DNA of 64,000 bases, from positions 124,001-188,000 of the forward strand of contig JACKDP010000004.1 of NCBI GenBank assembly GCA_020633435.1. Reading direction: 5' to 3'. The position numbers were made by a program, and so were the translations under genes. Below, piece after piece: positions 33,428-42,189 of this stretch (within the stretch, counting starts at the first letter, position 1; each line of letters opens with the position of its first letter). A model generated the notes under the pieces. The model saw only the letters and a list, made by a program, of their open reading frames with translations, searched no databases and was not told the DNA's origin. This DNA is from Myxococcales bacterium (GTDB lineage: Bacteria > Myxococcota_A > Bradymonadia > UBA7976 > UBA1532).

Positions 33428-33820
33428 TCAGGGCTGCTCGCCCAGCTCGCCCTCGAAGGGGTCGTCGCCCTCCGGCTCGTCCGCCGCCGGCACGTAGCCC
33501 TCGGCCAGCGCCCAGCTTCGCAGCTTCGCCAGGGCGCCCTCGCCCACGTAGGCCACGGCGTCCACCTCGGCCAGGGTCGCGAAATCCCCATGGATTTCAC
33601 GGTGATGGACGATGTGGTAGGCGGCGCGGGCGTCCAGCCCGACGTCGTCGTCGAGCTCCTCGAGGCTGGCCTCGTTCGCCACGCGGACCATGCCGACGCC
33701 CACGGGGTCGTCGGCCTCGACGGCCTGCAGGGCCGCGAAGGGGTTCTCGGTGGGGTCGAAGCCCTCGCCGCAGGCGGTGAGGGCGAAGAGGGCGAGCAGG
33801 CTGAGCAGGGTGGTCTTCAT
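33428..33820 (-). CDS. Small lipoprotein with helix-hairpin-helix-like domain
   Basis: 130 residues from ATG 33820 (GGAG 8-9 nt upstream). Signal peptide with lipobox ALTAC (Cys ~17). The mature part has an acidic start, then LDARAAYHIVHHREIHGDFATLAEVDAV followed by a helix (YVGEGALAKLRSWALAEGY), which looks like a pair of helix-hairpin-helix motifs as in ComEA-type proteins. Such short HhH lipoproteins are common in Myxococcota. DNA binding is possible but unproven. Divergent from the CHAT gene with 285 nt between them. Confidence 0.72.
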   Translation of the reverse strand: MKTTLLSLLALFALTACGEGFDPTENPFAALQAVEADDPVGVGMVRVANEASLEELDDDVGLDARAAYHIVHHREIHGDFATLAEVDAVAYVGEGALAKLRSWALAEGYVPAADEPEGDDPFEGELGEQP

Positions 33821-34105
33821 GGGATTCTCCGAAGCAAAGTCGAGGACCCCTTGTGCGACCGCCGTGCCAGCCCTCGCGGGCCCGGATCCGGGCCCGGACG
33901 CCGCCAGCCCGCCCCCCGCAACGTGATCCGGACCGCGGGCGTCACGTGGACGCACGCGTGATCACACGGTCAGAAAGGTCTGGGGCCGTCGCGGCGAAGG
34001 GATCGTCGTCACCGTCCCGAGGTCGCCATGTCGCCGTGTCCCGCTCCGCCTTGCCCGCCCGGCCTGCCTGCCACTAGGGTAACGCCCGGGGTCGGCGAGG
34101 GATCG

Positions 34106-34771
34106 GTGCGCGGAGTCACGCTGTCTGTCTGTCTGCTGGGCTGCTCGACGGCCACCCCCCCGGGCCCCGCCCCCGCCGTCGTGCTGGGCGGCTGCGGCGC
34201 GGTGTGGCCCGGTGCGTCCGGCCTCCTCTGCGTGGATCCCCACGACGCCGTGGCCTTCGTGCCCCTCGCGGCCGATGAGCGGCTGGCGGCCCCCGCCCCG
34301 AGCGAGGCCCTGCCGGGCGGCGCGCGCGTGCGCCTGGCCGGGGACGCCCCGGTGACGATCCAGATCGCAGGCCGGCCGCCCGTCGAGGTGCGCTTCGCGG
34401 CGGGCCCGCCCAGCCTGGGTCGGGCGCTGCACGCCGCCGGGCGGCAGGCCAACCGCGCTGGCGAGGTGGCGTCGGCGATCCGCCTCCTCGGCCGCGCGGC
34501 GGCCGCCCAGGCCGAGATCGGCGACGCCTCCGGGGCCGCCCTCAGCGCCCAGCTCGGGGCCTTCGTCGCCCAGAAGCAGGGCCGGCTGGCCGACGCCCGG
34601 GAGCGGCTGGCCGCCTTCGAGCCGCCGGCCGCCGACGGCAGCGCCTGCGCCCACGCCTACTTCCGGCGCCCTCGTGGCCCCGCGCCGGCGCGCGACGCGC
34701 GCGCGGCGCTGCGCGGTTCGACGCCGCGGCCGCCCTGGCCGAGCGCCTGGCGTTGCCGCTGGAGCCCGTGA
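34106..34771 (+). CDS. TPR-CHAT protein, N-terminal fragment (frameshifted gene)
   Basis: GTG 34106 has GAGGG 4-5 nt upstream and begins a signal-like stretch VTLSVCLLGC (lipobox-like LLGC), so the protein may be a lipoprotein or exported. It continues with a beta domain and helical TPR-like repeats (AIRLLGRAAAAQAEIGDASGAALSAQLG). Near 34720 the natural reading (ARDARAALR + RFDAAAALAERL) needs one extra base; as given, the frame runs into a Pro/Arg tail and stops at 34771. The natural protein continues in the 34753-35442 frame. It is the first gene of the CHAT-subtilase-sigma cluster. Confidence 0.7.
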   Translation: MRGVTLSVCLLGCSTATPPGPAPAVVLGGCGAVWPGASGLLCVDPHDAVAFVPLAADERLAAPAPSEALPGGARVRLAGDAPVTIQIAGRPPVEVRFAAGPPSLGRALHAAGRQANRAGEVASAIRLLGRAAAAQAEIGDASGAALSAQLGAFVAQKQGRLADARERLAAFEPPAADGSACAHAYFRRPRGPAPARDARAALRGSTPRPPWPSAWRCRWSP

Positions 34772-35442
34772 TCATCGAGGAGCGGGCCATGACGCACCTG
34801 GCCGTCGGCCGGGTGGACGAGGCCGTCGCGACGCTGCGGGGCCTGATCAGCGACGACGTCCCCGTGTGCAAGCGCTCGTTTCTGTTGACGAATCTGGGCT
34901 GGGCGCTGCTGGGATCCGAGGCGGCCGGGGCCCCCGAGACGGGGGAGATCCTGGCCCGCGCCGAGGAGGGCTACGCCGCCTGCGACGCGACCACGCCCGA
35001 CATGCGGGCGAACGCGCGCCTCAACCGCGCCCTCTGGGCGCTGCGCGCCGGCCAGCCCGATCTGGCGCTCTCCCTGGTGGAGGTGCCCCTGGGCGAGGGC
35101 GTGCGCCCCGACGTGCTGGCCTGGACGCAGTACGTGCGGGCAGCGCTGCGGCCGGCCGAGGCGCGCGGTCCCGCCCTGGAGGCCGTCGCCCGCGTGGCCG
35201 CCGACGCGGGCCTGGAGGACCTGCGCTGGCGGGCCCTGGTGGACGCCGGCCGGGCCTACGAGGTCATCGACCAGGGCGCCGCGGCGGTGGCGCGGTTCGC
35301 CGAGGCCGAGGAGGTGGTGGCGGCGCGGGCGTTCGACATCCCCGTGGACGCGGGCCGGGCGCCTTCGCGGCCGACCGGCACGAGATGCGGCGCGGCTGGT
35401 GGAGGCGCTGTGGCGGCAGGGCGACGTCGCGCAGGCCTTTGA
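34753..35442 (+). CDS. TPR-CHAT protein, middle TPR fragment (frameshifted gene)
   Basis: Helical repeat region (MTHLAVGRVDEAVATLRGLI; LLTNLGWALLGSEAAG; MRANARLNRALWALRAGQPDLALSLVEVPL; AYEVIDQGAAAVARFAEAEEV) with clear TPR-like spacing. It belongs between the N-terminal and CHAT fragments. Around 35357-35465 at least two or three small indels are needed to follow the natural reading (RLVEALWRQGDVAQAFDAAQAG) into the CHAT frame. As given, this frame ends at 35442 in a Gly/Arg-rich artefact. The nominal start (TTG 34753) is not a real initiation site. Confidence 0.65.
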   Translation: MPLEPVIIEERAMTHLAVGRVDEAVATLRGLISDDVPVCKRSFLLTNLGWALLGSEAAGAPETGEILARAEEGYAACDATTPDMRANARLNRALWALRAGQPDLALSLVEVPLGEGVRPDVLAWTQYVRAALRPAEARGPALEAVARVAADAGLEDLRWRALVDAGRAYEVIDQGAAAVARFAEAEEVVAARAFDIPVDAGRAPSRPTGTRCGAAGGGAVAAGRRRAGL

Positions 35443-35471
35443 CGCCGCCCAAGCGGGCGCGCCGGCGCGTG

Positions 35472-36539
35472 ATGACGACGCTGCCCACCGACCGGCTGAT
35501 CGAGGGCCTGAGCGAAGCCGACCGGGCCGCGTGGGAGGGCGCGCTGCAGCGCTACCGCGACGCGCGGGAGGCCCCTGACGCGGACGCGCGGCCGCCGACT
35601 GGGAGCGATCGCACCGGGGCCGCCCTGGCCGCCGCCCAGGCCGCCCGCGCCGACCAGGTGCGCACCCTGCGGGGCCTGCTGGACGCGGCGGTGGCGCGGC
35701 TGGGCCGACCGGCCGCCGCCGAGGGCGCCCTGCGCGGACCCGAGCCGGGCGAGATCATCCTGCTGTGGACGGCCCTGCCCGGCGACCGCTGGCTCGTCTT
35801 CGCGCAGGACGCCGCGGGGACGACGGCCGCCGAGGTGACGCCGGGGGCCTGGACGGCGCCGGTGCGCGCCCGCATCCAGGCCGCCGAGCGCGTGCGGGTG
35901 CTGGCCGCGGGGCCCATCGCCGAGGCCCGACTCGATCTGGCCGGTCGCCCGGCCGTGCACGCCCTGGACCTGCCGCCCCGGGCGGCGCGGCCGCTCGGCC
36001 CCATGACGATGCTGGTGGCGGATCCCACGGGGGATCTGCCGGGCGCCCGCCAGGAGGCCGAGCGCGTCGCGCCCCTGCTGGAGGCGGCGGGGCGGCCGGC
36101 GACGCGCATCGCCGGGGCCGCCGTGACGCGGGCCGCCCTGGCCGACGCCCTGGGCGTGGCGGACCACCTGCACTACGCCGGCCACGGCCGCTACGCCGGC
36201 TTCGAAGGCTGGGACAGCGCCCTGCCCGTGCACGACGGCGCGCTGGAGGTGGGCGACCTGCTGCTGCTGCCCCGGGTGCCCGCCGCGGTGGTGCTCTCGG
36301 GCTGCGAGACCGGCCGCGCCCGCGGGGACGCGGCCGTCGGCCTGGGCCTCGCCCACGCGTTCCTGGTGCGGGGCGCCGACGCCGTCGTCGCGCCCATCGG
36401 CCCGGTCGATGACACCATCGCCGCCGACTTCGCGGTCGCGCTCTACCGCGCCCTCGCGCGGGCGGAGCGTCTGGAGACCGCCTTTGGCGCGGTCGCGGCG
36501 GATTCAAGCGCACAAGACTATCGGCTCTTCGTACCTTGA
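35472..36539 (+). CDS. TPR-CHAT protein, C-terminal CHAT peptidase domain
   Basis: CHAT (caspase-HetF-associated-with-TPR) domain of clan CD. Core strand GPMTMLVADPTGDLPGA, helix REAERVAPLLEAAG-type segment, the catalytic His in LHYAGHGRYAG (near 36180) and the catalytic Cys in VVLSGCETGRA (near 36305), then AHAFLVRGADAVVAPIGPV. The His-Cys dyad is intact. CHAT proteases cleave partner proteins; Csx29 of type III-E CRISPR (Craspase) is the best-known bacterial example. ATG 35472 would give a 355-residue protein, but the domain surely belongs with the TPR fragments upstream. The S8 subtilase gene follows after 57 nt. Confidence 0.8.
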   Translation: MTTLPTDRLIEGLSEADRAAWEGALQRYRDAREAPDADARPPTGSDRTGAALAAAQAARADQVRTLRGLLDAAVARLGRPAAAEGALRGPEPGEIILLWTALPGDRWLVFAQDAAGTTAAEVTPGAWTAPVRARIQAAERVRVLAAGPIAEARLDLAGRPAVHALDLPPRAARPLGPMTMLVADPTGDLPGARQEAERVAPLLEAAGRPATRIAGAAVTRAALADALGVADHLHYAGHGRYAGFEGWDSALPVHDGALEVGDLLLLPRVPAAVVLSGCETGRARGDAAVGLGLAHAFLVRGADAVVAPIGPVDDTIAADFAVALYRALARAERLETAFGAVAADSSAQDYRLFVP

Positions 36540-36596
36540 CGCGCCCGATGGCGGTCGAGGGGTCGGCGAGCCCGCTTCGGACACTGAGGAGAACAC

Positions 36597-38522
36597 ATGA
36601 AGTCGATGATGCTGCTGACGACGATGCTGGCGATGCCGACGCTGGCCAAGGGCGCCGATCCGAGCCTGCTCGACGCGCGCCCGCTCACCATGACCCGCAA
36701 GCTGAGCGATCAGTGCACGCGGCTGGAGCGGCGGGGGCCGGCGCCCTGGTTCTGCGGGCGGCGGGAGCAGCCCCTGGACCCACCGTTCGCGGACGCCTGC
36801 CCCGACGCGCTGTGGGTCGGTTACCGCCTCGACAGCGGGGCCTGCCCGGCGGCGCCCTCGGCGCTGGGCACCTGGACGGTGAGCGAGCCGTTCGCGCGCA
36901 GCCAGGACGCCCGCCTGCAGCGCCTTTGCAGCTACACCTGGGTCCCCGCGAGCGCGGCGCGCCCGGAGCCGGACGTCGCCGCCCTGCCCGACGTGCGCAC
37001 GGTGCGCATGGAGCGTGACTGCCAGGTCGTCAGCGGCCACGCCGCGCCGCCCCAGGCCGTGGCGGACGAGCTGTTCAGCGCCTGGAGCGACCAGCTCGAG
37101 CTGCCGGACTGGAGCCTCTCGGAGGCCTTCGGCACCTACAACATCCGGGTCGCGGTCGTCGACGGCGGCGCCCCCGGCGAGGGCCCGACGGGCGCCCCGC
37201 CCGACACCGTGGCCCACCCCACGGTCGTCTCGTCGGTCATCCGGGCGGTCTCCTGCCCCGAGCGCGCCGGCAGCGCCGTCTGCGCCGGTGGCGCCCCGGG
37301 CTACAACGCCCTGCCGTACGTCCTCGAGGGCGTGCCGGGCGAGCTCGGCGGCTACTTCGGCACCCAGGCCGACTTCGCCAAGGCCGTCGACGCCGCGGTG
37401 ACCGACTGGGTGGCGGCGCCGCCCGTCAGCCGGCCCGACCACCTCATCTTGAACCTGAGCCTCGGCTGGGACGGCGACTTCGACGTCACCCAGGTGCAGC
37501 GCGTGCCCGGCGCGGCGGCCTACTGGGCCGTCCAGGCCGCGAGCTGCGCCGGCGCGCTGCTCATCGCCGCCTCCGGCAACCAGGCCGGCGACAGCGACAC
37601 CGGCCCCCTCTTCCCGGCGGCCTGGGAGGTCTTCCCCCGCACCTGCGGCGCCCAGGCCGAGGTCTACTCGCCCCTCGTGCACGCCGTCGGCGCCGTGGAC
37701 GGCACCGACACCCCGCTGGGCCTCAGCCGCATCGCCAGCGTGCCGCGCCTCGTGGCCCCCGGCTCCATCGTGGTGGTGCCGAAGGACACGGGCCCCGGCC
37801 CCGACCAGCCCACCGTCGCCCTCAGCGGCACCTCGCTGGCGGCCGCCGGCGTCTCCGGCGCGGCCTCGCTGCTGTGGAGCATGCGCCCGAGCCTGAGCCC
37901 CGACGAGGTGATGGCGGCCCTCTACGCCGGCGCCGAGCCCCTCGGCGTCCCCGCCGACTTCGGCCTGGGCGGCCAGCCGGGCGAGCGCCGCCGCGTCTCC
38001 GTGAGCCGCGCGTTCAACCTGCTCTGCCCCGAGGGCGTGGCCATCGAGGACTGCCCGGTGGCCGCCAGCCGCCCCGCCCTGCCCACCCCCCGCGCGGCCT
38101 ACGTGCCCGCCCTGGCCGACTTCCCGGCCATCGTGGCGGCGTACCTGGGCGGCGCCGTGGACGTCTTCGAGGATCCGGGCCTCGTCCCGCCCGCCATCCC
38201 GTCGGCGTACTACAGCCCCTACGTCGTGCCCCAGCCCGGCGAGCCCAACTGCCCGATCTGCGGCTTCACCGGCACCACCTTCAACGGCAAGCTCTCCGAC
38301 ACCCTCTTCGGCGTGACGATGGGCCAGCCCATCCTCCAGATCGTCGACGCGGGTGGCTTCCAGTGGCAGGTCGGCCTCGACCCCCTGCCGGTGGGCCAGA
38401 CCTTCAAGGTCGATCTCTTCTACAAGCTCAACGGGATCGCGGTGAAGAGCGCCTGGCTGGAGATCCCCACCGTCCAGAACGGCAAGAACGTGTTGACCAG
38501 CAGCGAGCTCTACGTCAACTAA
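36597..38522 (+). CDS. Secreted S8-family (subtilisin-like) serine peptidase
   Basis: 641 residues; signal peptide MKSMMLLTTMLAMPTLAKG and GAGGAG before the ATG. The catalytic Asp lies in RVAVVDGGAPGEG (~189), His in VAHPTVVSSVI (~206), oxyanion Asn in IAASGNQAGD (~326), and Ser in LSGTSLAAAGVSG (~412). The His motif is divergent (HPT instead of HGT). A Cys-rich N-terminal region precedes the catalytic core. The C-terminal part (~530-641) includes a CPICG-containing beta domain. It acts outside the cytoplasm. It sits between the CHAT and sigma genes, only 6 nt before the sigma start, so a role in regulated proteolysis is plausible. Confidence 0.88.
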   Translation: MKSMMLLTTMLAMPTLAKGADPSLLDARPLTMTRKLSDQCTRLERRGPAPWFCGRREQPLDPPFADACPDALWVGYRLDSGACPAAPSALGTWTVSEPFARSQDARLQRLCSYTWVPASAARPEPDVAALPDVRTVRMERDCQVVSGHAAPPQAVADELFSAWSDQLELPDWSLSEAFGTYNIRVAVVDGGAPGEGPTGAPPDTVAHPTVVSSVIRAVSCPERAGSAVCAGGAPGYNALPYVLEGVPGELGGYFGTQADFAKAVDAAVTDWVAAPPVSRPDHLILNLSLGWDGDFDVTQVQRVPGAAAYWAVQAASCAGALLIAASGNQAGDSDTGPLFPAAWEVFPRTCGAQAEVYSPLVHAVGAVDGTDTPLGLSRIASVPRLVAPGSIVVVPKDTGPGPDQPTVALSGTSLAAAGVSGAASLLWSMRPSLSPDEVMAALYAGAEPLGVPADFGLGGQPGERRRVSVSRAFNLLCPEGVAIEDCPVAASRPALPTPRAAYVPALADFPAIVAAYLGGAVDVFEDPGLVPPAIPSAYYSPYVVPQPGEPNCPICGFTGTTFNGKLSDTLFGVTMGQPILQIVDAGGFQWQVGLDPLPVGQTFKVDLFYKLNGIAVKSAWLEIPTVQNGKNVLTSSELYVN

Positions 38523-38528
38523 TGCGGC

Positions 38529-39179
38529 GTGCCGACTCCCCCCGATGAAGTCCTGTCCCCGGCCGGCGTAGAGCGCGCCCTCTCCGGGGATCGGGTCGCC
38601 GCCCACGCCCTGATGGCCGCGCTCATGCCGGCCATCCAGCGTCGGGTCAACGCCGCCCTCCTGCGCCGCGCAGGGGCCCGCCAGGGTCGCCCGCTGCGCC
38701 AGGAACTCCTCGATCTCACTCAGGAAGTCTTCGTCGCGCTCTTCGAGAACGACGGCCGCGCGCTGCGCCGCTGGGATCCGGCGGGGGGCGCCTCGCTCAC
38801 CACCTGGGTCTCCCGGGTGGCCGACCACCAGGTCGCCTCCATCCTGCGCAGCGGCAAGCGCAGCCCCTTCACCGAGACGCCCGTGGAGTCCACGACGCTG
38901 GAGCTGACGAGCGAGCCGTCGGCCTCGGTGCACGGGCGGGTGTCGGGGCGGCAGCAGCTCGGGCGCCTGCTCGACCAGCTCCGCGCGGCCATCAGCCCCC
39001 TCGGCTACGAGCTCTTCGTCGACCTCTTCGTGGACGAGCGCGACGTGGACGAGATCTGCGCGGCGCGGTCCATGTCGCCCAACGCCGTCTACGTCTGGCG
39101 CAACCGCCTGCGGCGCGCTGCTCAAGAAATCTTGCAGGCCGAGAAAGACTCGGACGCCCCGGCGCGAATGAACGGGTAG
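38529..39179 (+). CDS. ECF-type RNA polymerase sigma factor
   Basis: 216 residues. Region 2: LLDLTQEVFVALFENDGRALRRWDPAGGASLTTWVSRVADHQVASILR, with the usual DxxQEVFxxLF core and the promoter-melting WV/L helix. Region 4: a helix-turn-helix ending VDEICAARSMSPNAVYVWRNRLRRAAQ. Size and layout fit an ECF sigma factor, with no region 1.2 or 3. GTG 38529 lies 6 nt after the subtilase stop with no clear Shine-Dalgarno, suggesting translational coupling. The candidate anti-sigma gene follows after 11 nt. Confidence 0.88.
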   Translation: MPTPPDEVLSPAGVERALSGDRVAAHALMAALMPAIQRRVNAALLRRAGARQGRPLRQELLDLTQEVFVALFENDGRALRRWDPAGGASLTTWVSRVADHQVASILRSGKRSPFTETPVESTTLELTSEPSASVHGRVSGRQQLGRLLDQLRAAISPLGYELFVDLFVDERDVDEICAARSMSPNAVYVWRNRLRRAAQEILQAEKDSDAPARMNG

Positions 39180-39190
39180 AGGGAGTACCC

Positions 39191-39937
39191 ATGAGCGACG
39201 AGACCCGAGATCCGAGAGCCGCGCAGGACGACGACCTGCTCGCCCAGCTGGGCGCCCTGGCGCGGGAGCAGGAGGCCGACGTGGACTGGCCGGCAGACGA
39301 GGCCCTGGCGCCCATCGAGGGCGAGGAGGCGGCCGCGCTCTTCGACGCGGTGCTCGACCGCGTGGGCCTGGGCCCGCCGGTGGCGCTGCCCGACGACACC
39401 CCGGACGACGCCCCGCTGTTCGAGTCTCCGGCGGCGCTCACGGCCCCCCCCGGTCGGCGGCGCTGGGCCCTGGCGCTGGCGGCGACGCTGCTGCTGGCGG
39501 TCGTCGGCGGCGCGGTCCTGCTTCGTGGGGGCGGCGGGTCGGCGCTGCCGGACTACAGCCTGACGAGCGGCGCGGGCGACCAGACCATGCGGGCCGATCC
39601 GGCCCCCACGGTGGATCGGGCGCGCTACCGGCCCGGCTCGCGGGTGCACCTCATCGCGCGCCCGGCCGCCGATGTGACGGGGCCGGTCGAGGCCCGCCTG
39701 TTCACGCGGCGGGACGGGAAGTACACCCCCCTTCCCGCCCCCCTCCAGGTCAGCGCCACGGGCGCCGTCCGGCTGGACGCCGTGGCCGGTGAGAGCCTGG
39801 CCCTGCCCGACGGCGACGCCGACCTCGTCCTGCTCGTGCGGCCGGTGGGCCTCGACGCCACCGACGACGCCCTGCTGGGCGCCGACGATCCGCGCCCCGC
39901 GCGTCGGCTCGTCCACCCCTTCCACTTTTCTCGCTAG
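39191..39937 (+). CDS. Single-pass membrane protein, candidate anti-sigma factor
   Basis: 248 residues; GAGGGAG precedes the ATG. An acidic cytoplasmic N-terminal region (~1-88) is followed by one membrane helix (RRWALALAATLLLAVVGGAVLL, ~91-112) and an extracytoplasmic beta-rich domain (RYRPGSRVHLIARPAADVTGPVEARLF ... DADLVLLVRP), somewhat like DUF4384-type domains. Topology and position right after an ECF sigma gene are those of a membrane anti-sigma factor. The N-terminal part lacks the HxxxCxxC zinc motif of ZAS anti-sigma factors, so the sigma-binding role is inferred from context. Confidence 0.7.
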   Translation: MSDETRDPRAAQDDDLLAQLGALAREQEADVDWPADEALAPIEGEEAAALFDAVLDRVGLGPPVALPDDTPDDAPLFESPAALTAPPGRRRWALALAATLLLAVVGGAVLLRGGGGSALPDYSLTSGAGDQTMRADPAPTVDRARYRPGSRVHLIARPAADVTGPVEARLFTRRDGKYTPLPAPLQVSATGAVRLDAVAGESLALPDGDADLVLLVRPVGLDATDDALLGADDPRPARRLVHPFHFSR

Positions 39938-40033
39938 CGCGTCGTTTTCTCGGAAAGGTCCGCCGGGGCCGCCGCGAAAGGAGGAGTGAAGGCCGGGACG
40001 ACCGGACGACACACCCCCGAAAGCGAGGCTCCC

Positions 40034-42085
40034 ATGACTCGATCCCTCTCGATGCTCCTCTCGTGCGCCCTCCTCGCCGGCTGTGGCGAGCTCGACACGC
40101 TCGACGACGCCGCCCCCGTGGACGAGGCCAGCGAGGCCCTGGAGGTCCAGCTCGCCCAGGCGGTGCCCATCGGCGGCATCGGCGGCGGCTTCCAGGGGCC
40201 GTTCATCGGCCGCTGGGCCCAGGAGCCGGTGGTCTATCGCCAGTACCTGGCGGGGGGCAGCAGCGCCGCCTACGGCCAGGCCTGGCAGCAGTGGCGGGAC
40301 CTCGGCTACCACCCGGCCATCCTCGACGCGAGCCGCATCGGGGCCCAGACGCGCTACTCGGGGCTGTGGTACCGCGACGACCAGGTCCTCGACTGGGCCA
40401 GCCACCGCGACCTGCTGGAGGCCGACTACCTGGACGTGGCCAGCACGCGGCAGTCTCAGGGCTACCGGCTCATCGACCTGGACGCCCACACGGCGTTCGG
40501 CGTGACGCGCTACCACTCGGTGTGGGTGCGCGAGCAGTCCCCGCTGGGCTGGTGGTCGCATCGGCGCATCGACGCGGCGACGCTCACCCAGAAGATCAGT
40601 GATTACGCGGGCCTGGGCTACCGCCCGCTGCGCATCAACGCCTACGAGATCGGCAACGACCTGCGCTACGCGGCGGTGTGGGTCCGTGATGGCCTGCCCT
40701 TCCACGCCCACGCCGACCTGTCGGTGGCGCAGTTCAACGGCCTGAACGCCCAGTACGTCGCCGATGGCTACGTGCTGTCGGATGTGGGCCCGTTCCAGGT
40801 GGCCGGCATCCAGCGGGTGGCGGCGACGTGGGTGCGGGATGCCGGGGTGCAGCAGTCGGTCTTCCGCCGCGACCTCACGGACAGCCAGCTCGAGGAGCAG
40901 GACGAGACCTACACGAAGCAGGGCCTGGTGATGGTCGACCTGAACACCTACAGCTTCCTGGGTCTGGTGCGGCACGCCGCCATCTGGCAGCGGCGCGTCG
41001 TCCGCCAGACCGTGCAGTCGAACCTGCCCGTCGGCGGGGACGCCGACATCGGCGCCATCGGCCTCACGGTGACGGAGTTCAGCACCAACGGCGTGGACAA
41101 CCGCCGGGGCACCATCGGCTTCTTCGTGCAGGATCTGCAGAACGGCAACTACGTCACGATGAACGCCGACGAGCCCTTCTACCTGGCCAGCACGTCCAAG
41201 GTCCTCATCGGCGCCCGCGTCGCGGCCCACCCGAGCATCAACCTCAACGCCCAGCGCACGTTCCAGAGCACGGACTGGCGCGGCGAGAACACCCGCGGCT
41301 TCACCCAGGCGAACATCGGCCAGCTCCTGCCGCTGCAGACCTACCTGACGAACATGCTCATCGGCAGCGACACCGCCTCCACCGACGTCCTGCACCGCCT
41401 GCTGGTGAACCTGGACGGGGCGCGGGGCCTGGACGACTGGCTGCGCGACGTCGTGGGCATGCAGAACGTGGGCGAGATCACCGACATCTGCACCGTCGAC
41501 AAGCGCATCTCCGCCAACGAGAACACCTGCGTCAACAGCGTCTCCTGCGACACGTTCGAGACCTGGTTTCGCGGCAGCGGCGGCCCCTACTACAACGCCA
41601 GCCAGGCCGAGCGCGACTGCCTGGACAGCCTGGTGGACGACCGCAGCGTGGAGAACCACGAGACCTACTACACCAGCCTGGCCAACACGGTGACCCCGGC
41701 CGAGTTCGGGCGCTTCTGGCACAGGCTCGCCCAGGGCGACCTGATGGACAACGCCGACCGCGCCGGCTTCCTGGCCACGCTCGACCCGTCGAACAACCTC
41801 GGGTTCAACCAGGCGCAGGGCATCTTCTACGACCAGATGGGCACGAAGAACGGCGGCAAGCGCCGGGTGGTCTCGCAGGTCGGCATCATGTGGGACTGGG
41901 CCGGGGCCGTGGGCGACTACACCAACGTCACCCCCCGCTACGCCTTCGCCCTGTTCACCGAGGACTGGAACTTCGAGAACACCAACGACGTGGACAGCAA
42001 CGGCCTCACCGACGACACCGACTGGGCCCTGGCCGCCATGCAGGGCGTCTTGAACCGGGCCATCCAGTTCCTCGACAAGCAGTAG
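40034..42085 (+). CDS. Lipoprotein with tandem BTRD1-like repeats and a beta-lactamase-fold serine hydrolase domain
   Basis: 683 residues, lipobox LLAGC (Cys ~17). About six N-terminal repeats (~60-335) of the form W-x-x-L-x-x-x-GY-P-x-x-I-x-A-x-x-(50 aa)-VWVRD resemble the BTRD1 repeats of fungal polyglycine hydrolases. The C-terminal half is a class-A beta-lactamase-like serine hydrolase: STSK motif (Ser ~386, Lys ~389), SDTAST (SDN-like) downstream, and GTKNGGKRRVVSQVG as the KTG-like strand. Polyglycine hydrolases cleave Gly-rich linkers of chitinases; whether this one is a peptidase is inference. It follows the anti-sigma candidate after 96 nt and may be in its regulon. Confidence 0.8.
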   Translation: MTRSLSMLLSCALLAGCGELDTLDDAAPVDEASEALEVQLAQAVPIGGIGGGFQGPFIGRWAQEPVVYRQYLAGGSSAAYGQAWQQWRDLGYHPAILDASRIGAQTRYSGLWYRDDQVLDWASHRDLLEADYLDVASTRQSQGYRLIDLDAHTAFGVTRYHSVWVREQSPLGWWSHRRIDAATLTQKISDYAGLGYRPLRINAYEIGNDLRYAAVWVRDGLPFHAHADLSVAQFNGLNAQYVADGYVLSDVGPFQVAGIQRVAATWVRDAGVQQSVFRRDLTDSQLEEQDETYTKQGLVMVDLNTYSFLGLVRHAAIWQRRVVRQTVQSNLPVGGDADIGAIGLTVTEFSTNGVDNRRGTIGFFVQDLQNGNYVTMNADEPFYLASTSKVLIGARVAAHPSINLNAQRTFQSTDWRGENTRGFTQANIGQLLPLQTYLTNMLIGSDTASTDVLHRLLVNLDGARGLDDWLRDVVGMQNVGEITDICTVDKRISANENTCVNSVSCDTFETWFRGSGGPYYNASQAERDCLDSLVDDRSVENHETYYTSLANTVTPAEFGRFWHRLAQGDLMDNADRAGFLATLDPSNNLGFNQAQGIFYDQMGTKNGGKRRVVSQVGIMWDWAGAVGDYTNVTPRYAFALFTEDWNFENTNDVDSNGLTDDTDWALAAMQGVLNRAIQFLDKQ

Positions 42086-42189
42086 CGGGCGCCGCTCGGC
42101 AGGTCCGGCTGCACTTTTTCGCAGAAATCCTGCGACACGCGCCGCGACTGACCGAAAGCAAGGGAGCACCCACCACGGAGGCTCCCCCC

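Noticed and set aside
34106..39937. Interpreting the CHAT cluster as a type III-E CRISPR (Craspase) locus
   Set aside because: No gRAMP/Cas7-11, no CRISPR repeats and no other cas gene are present in the window; only the CHAT plus sigma theme is shared.
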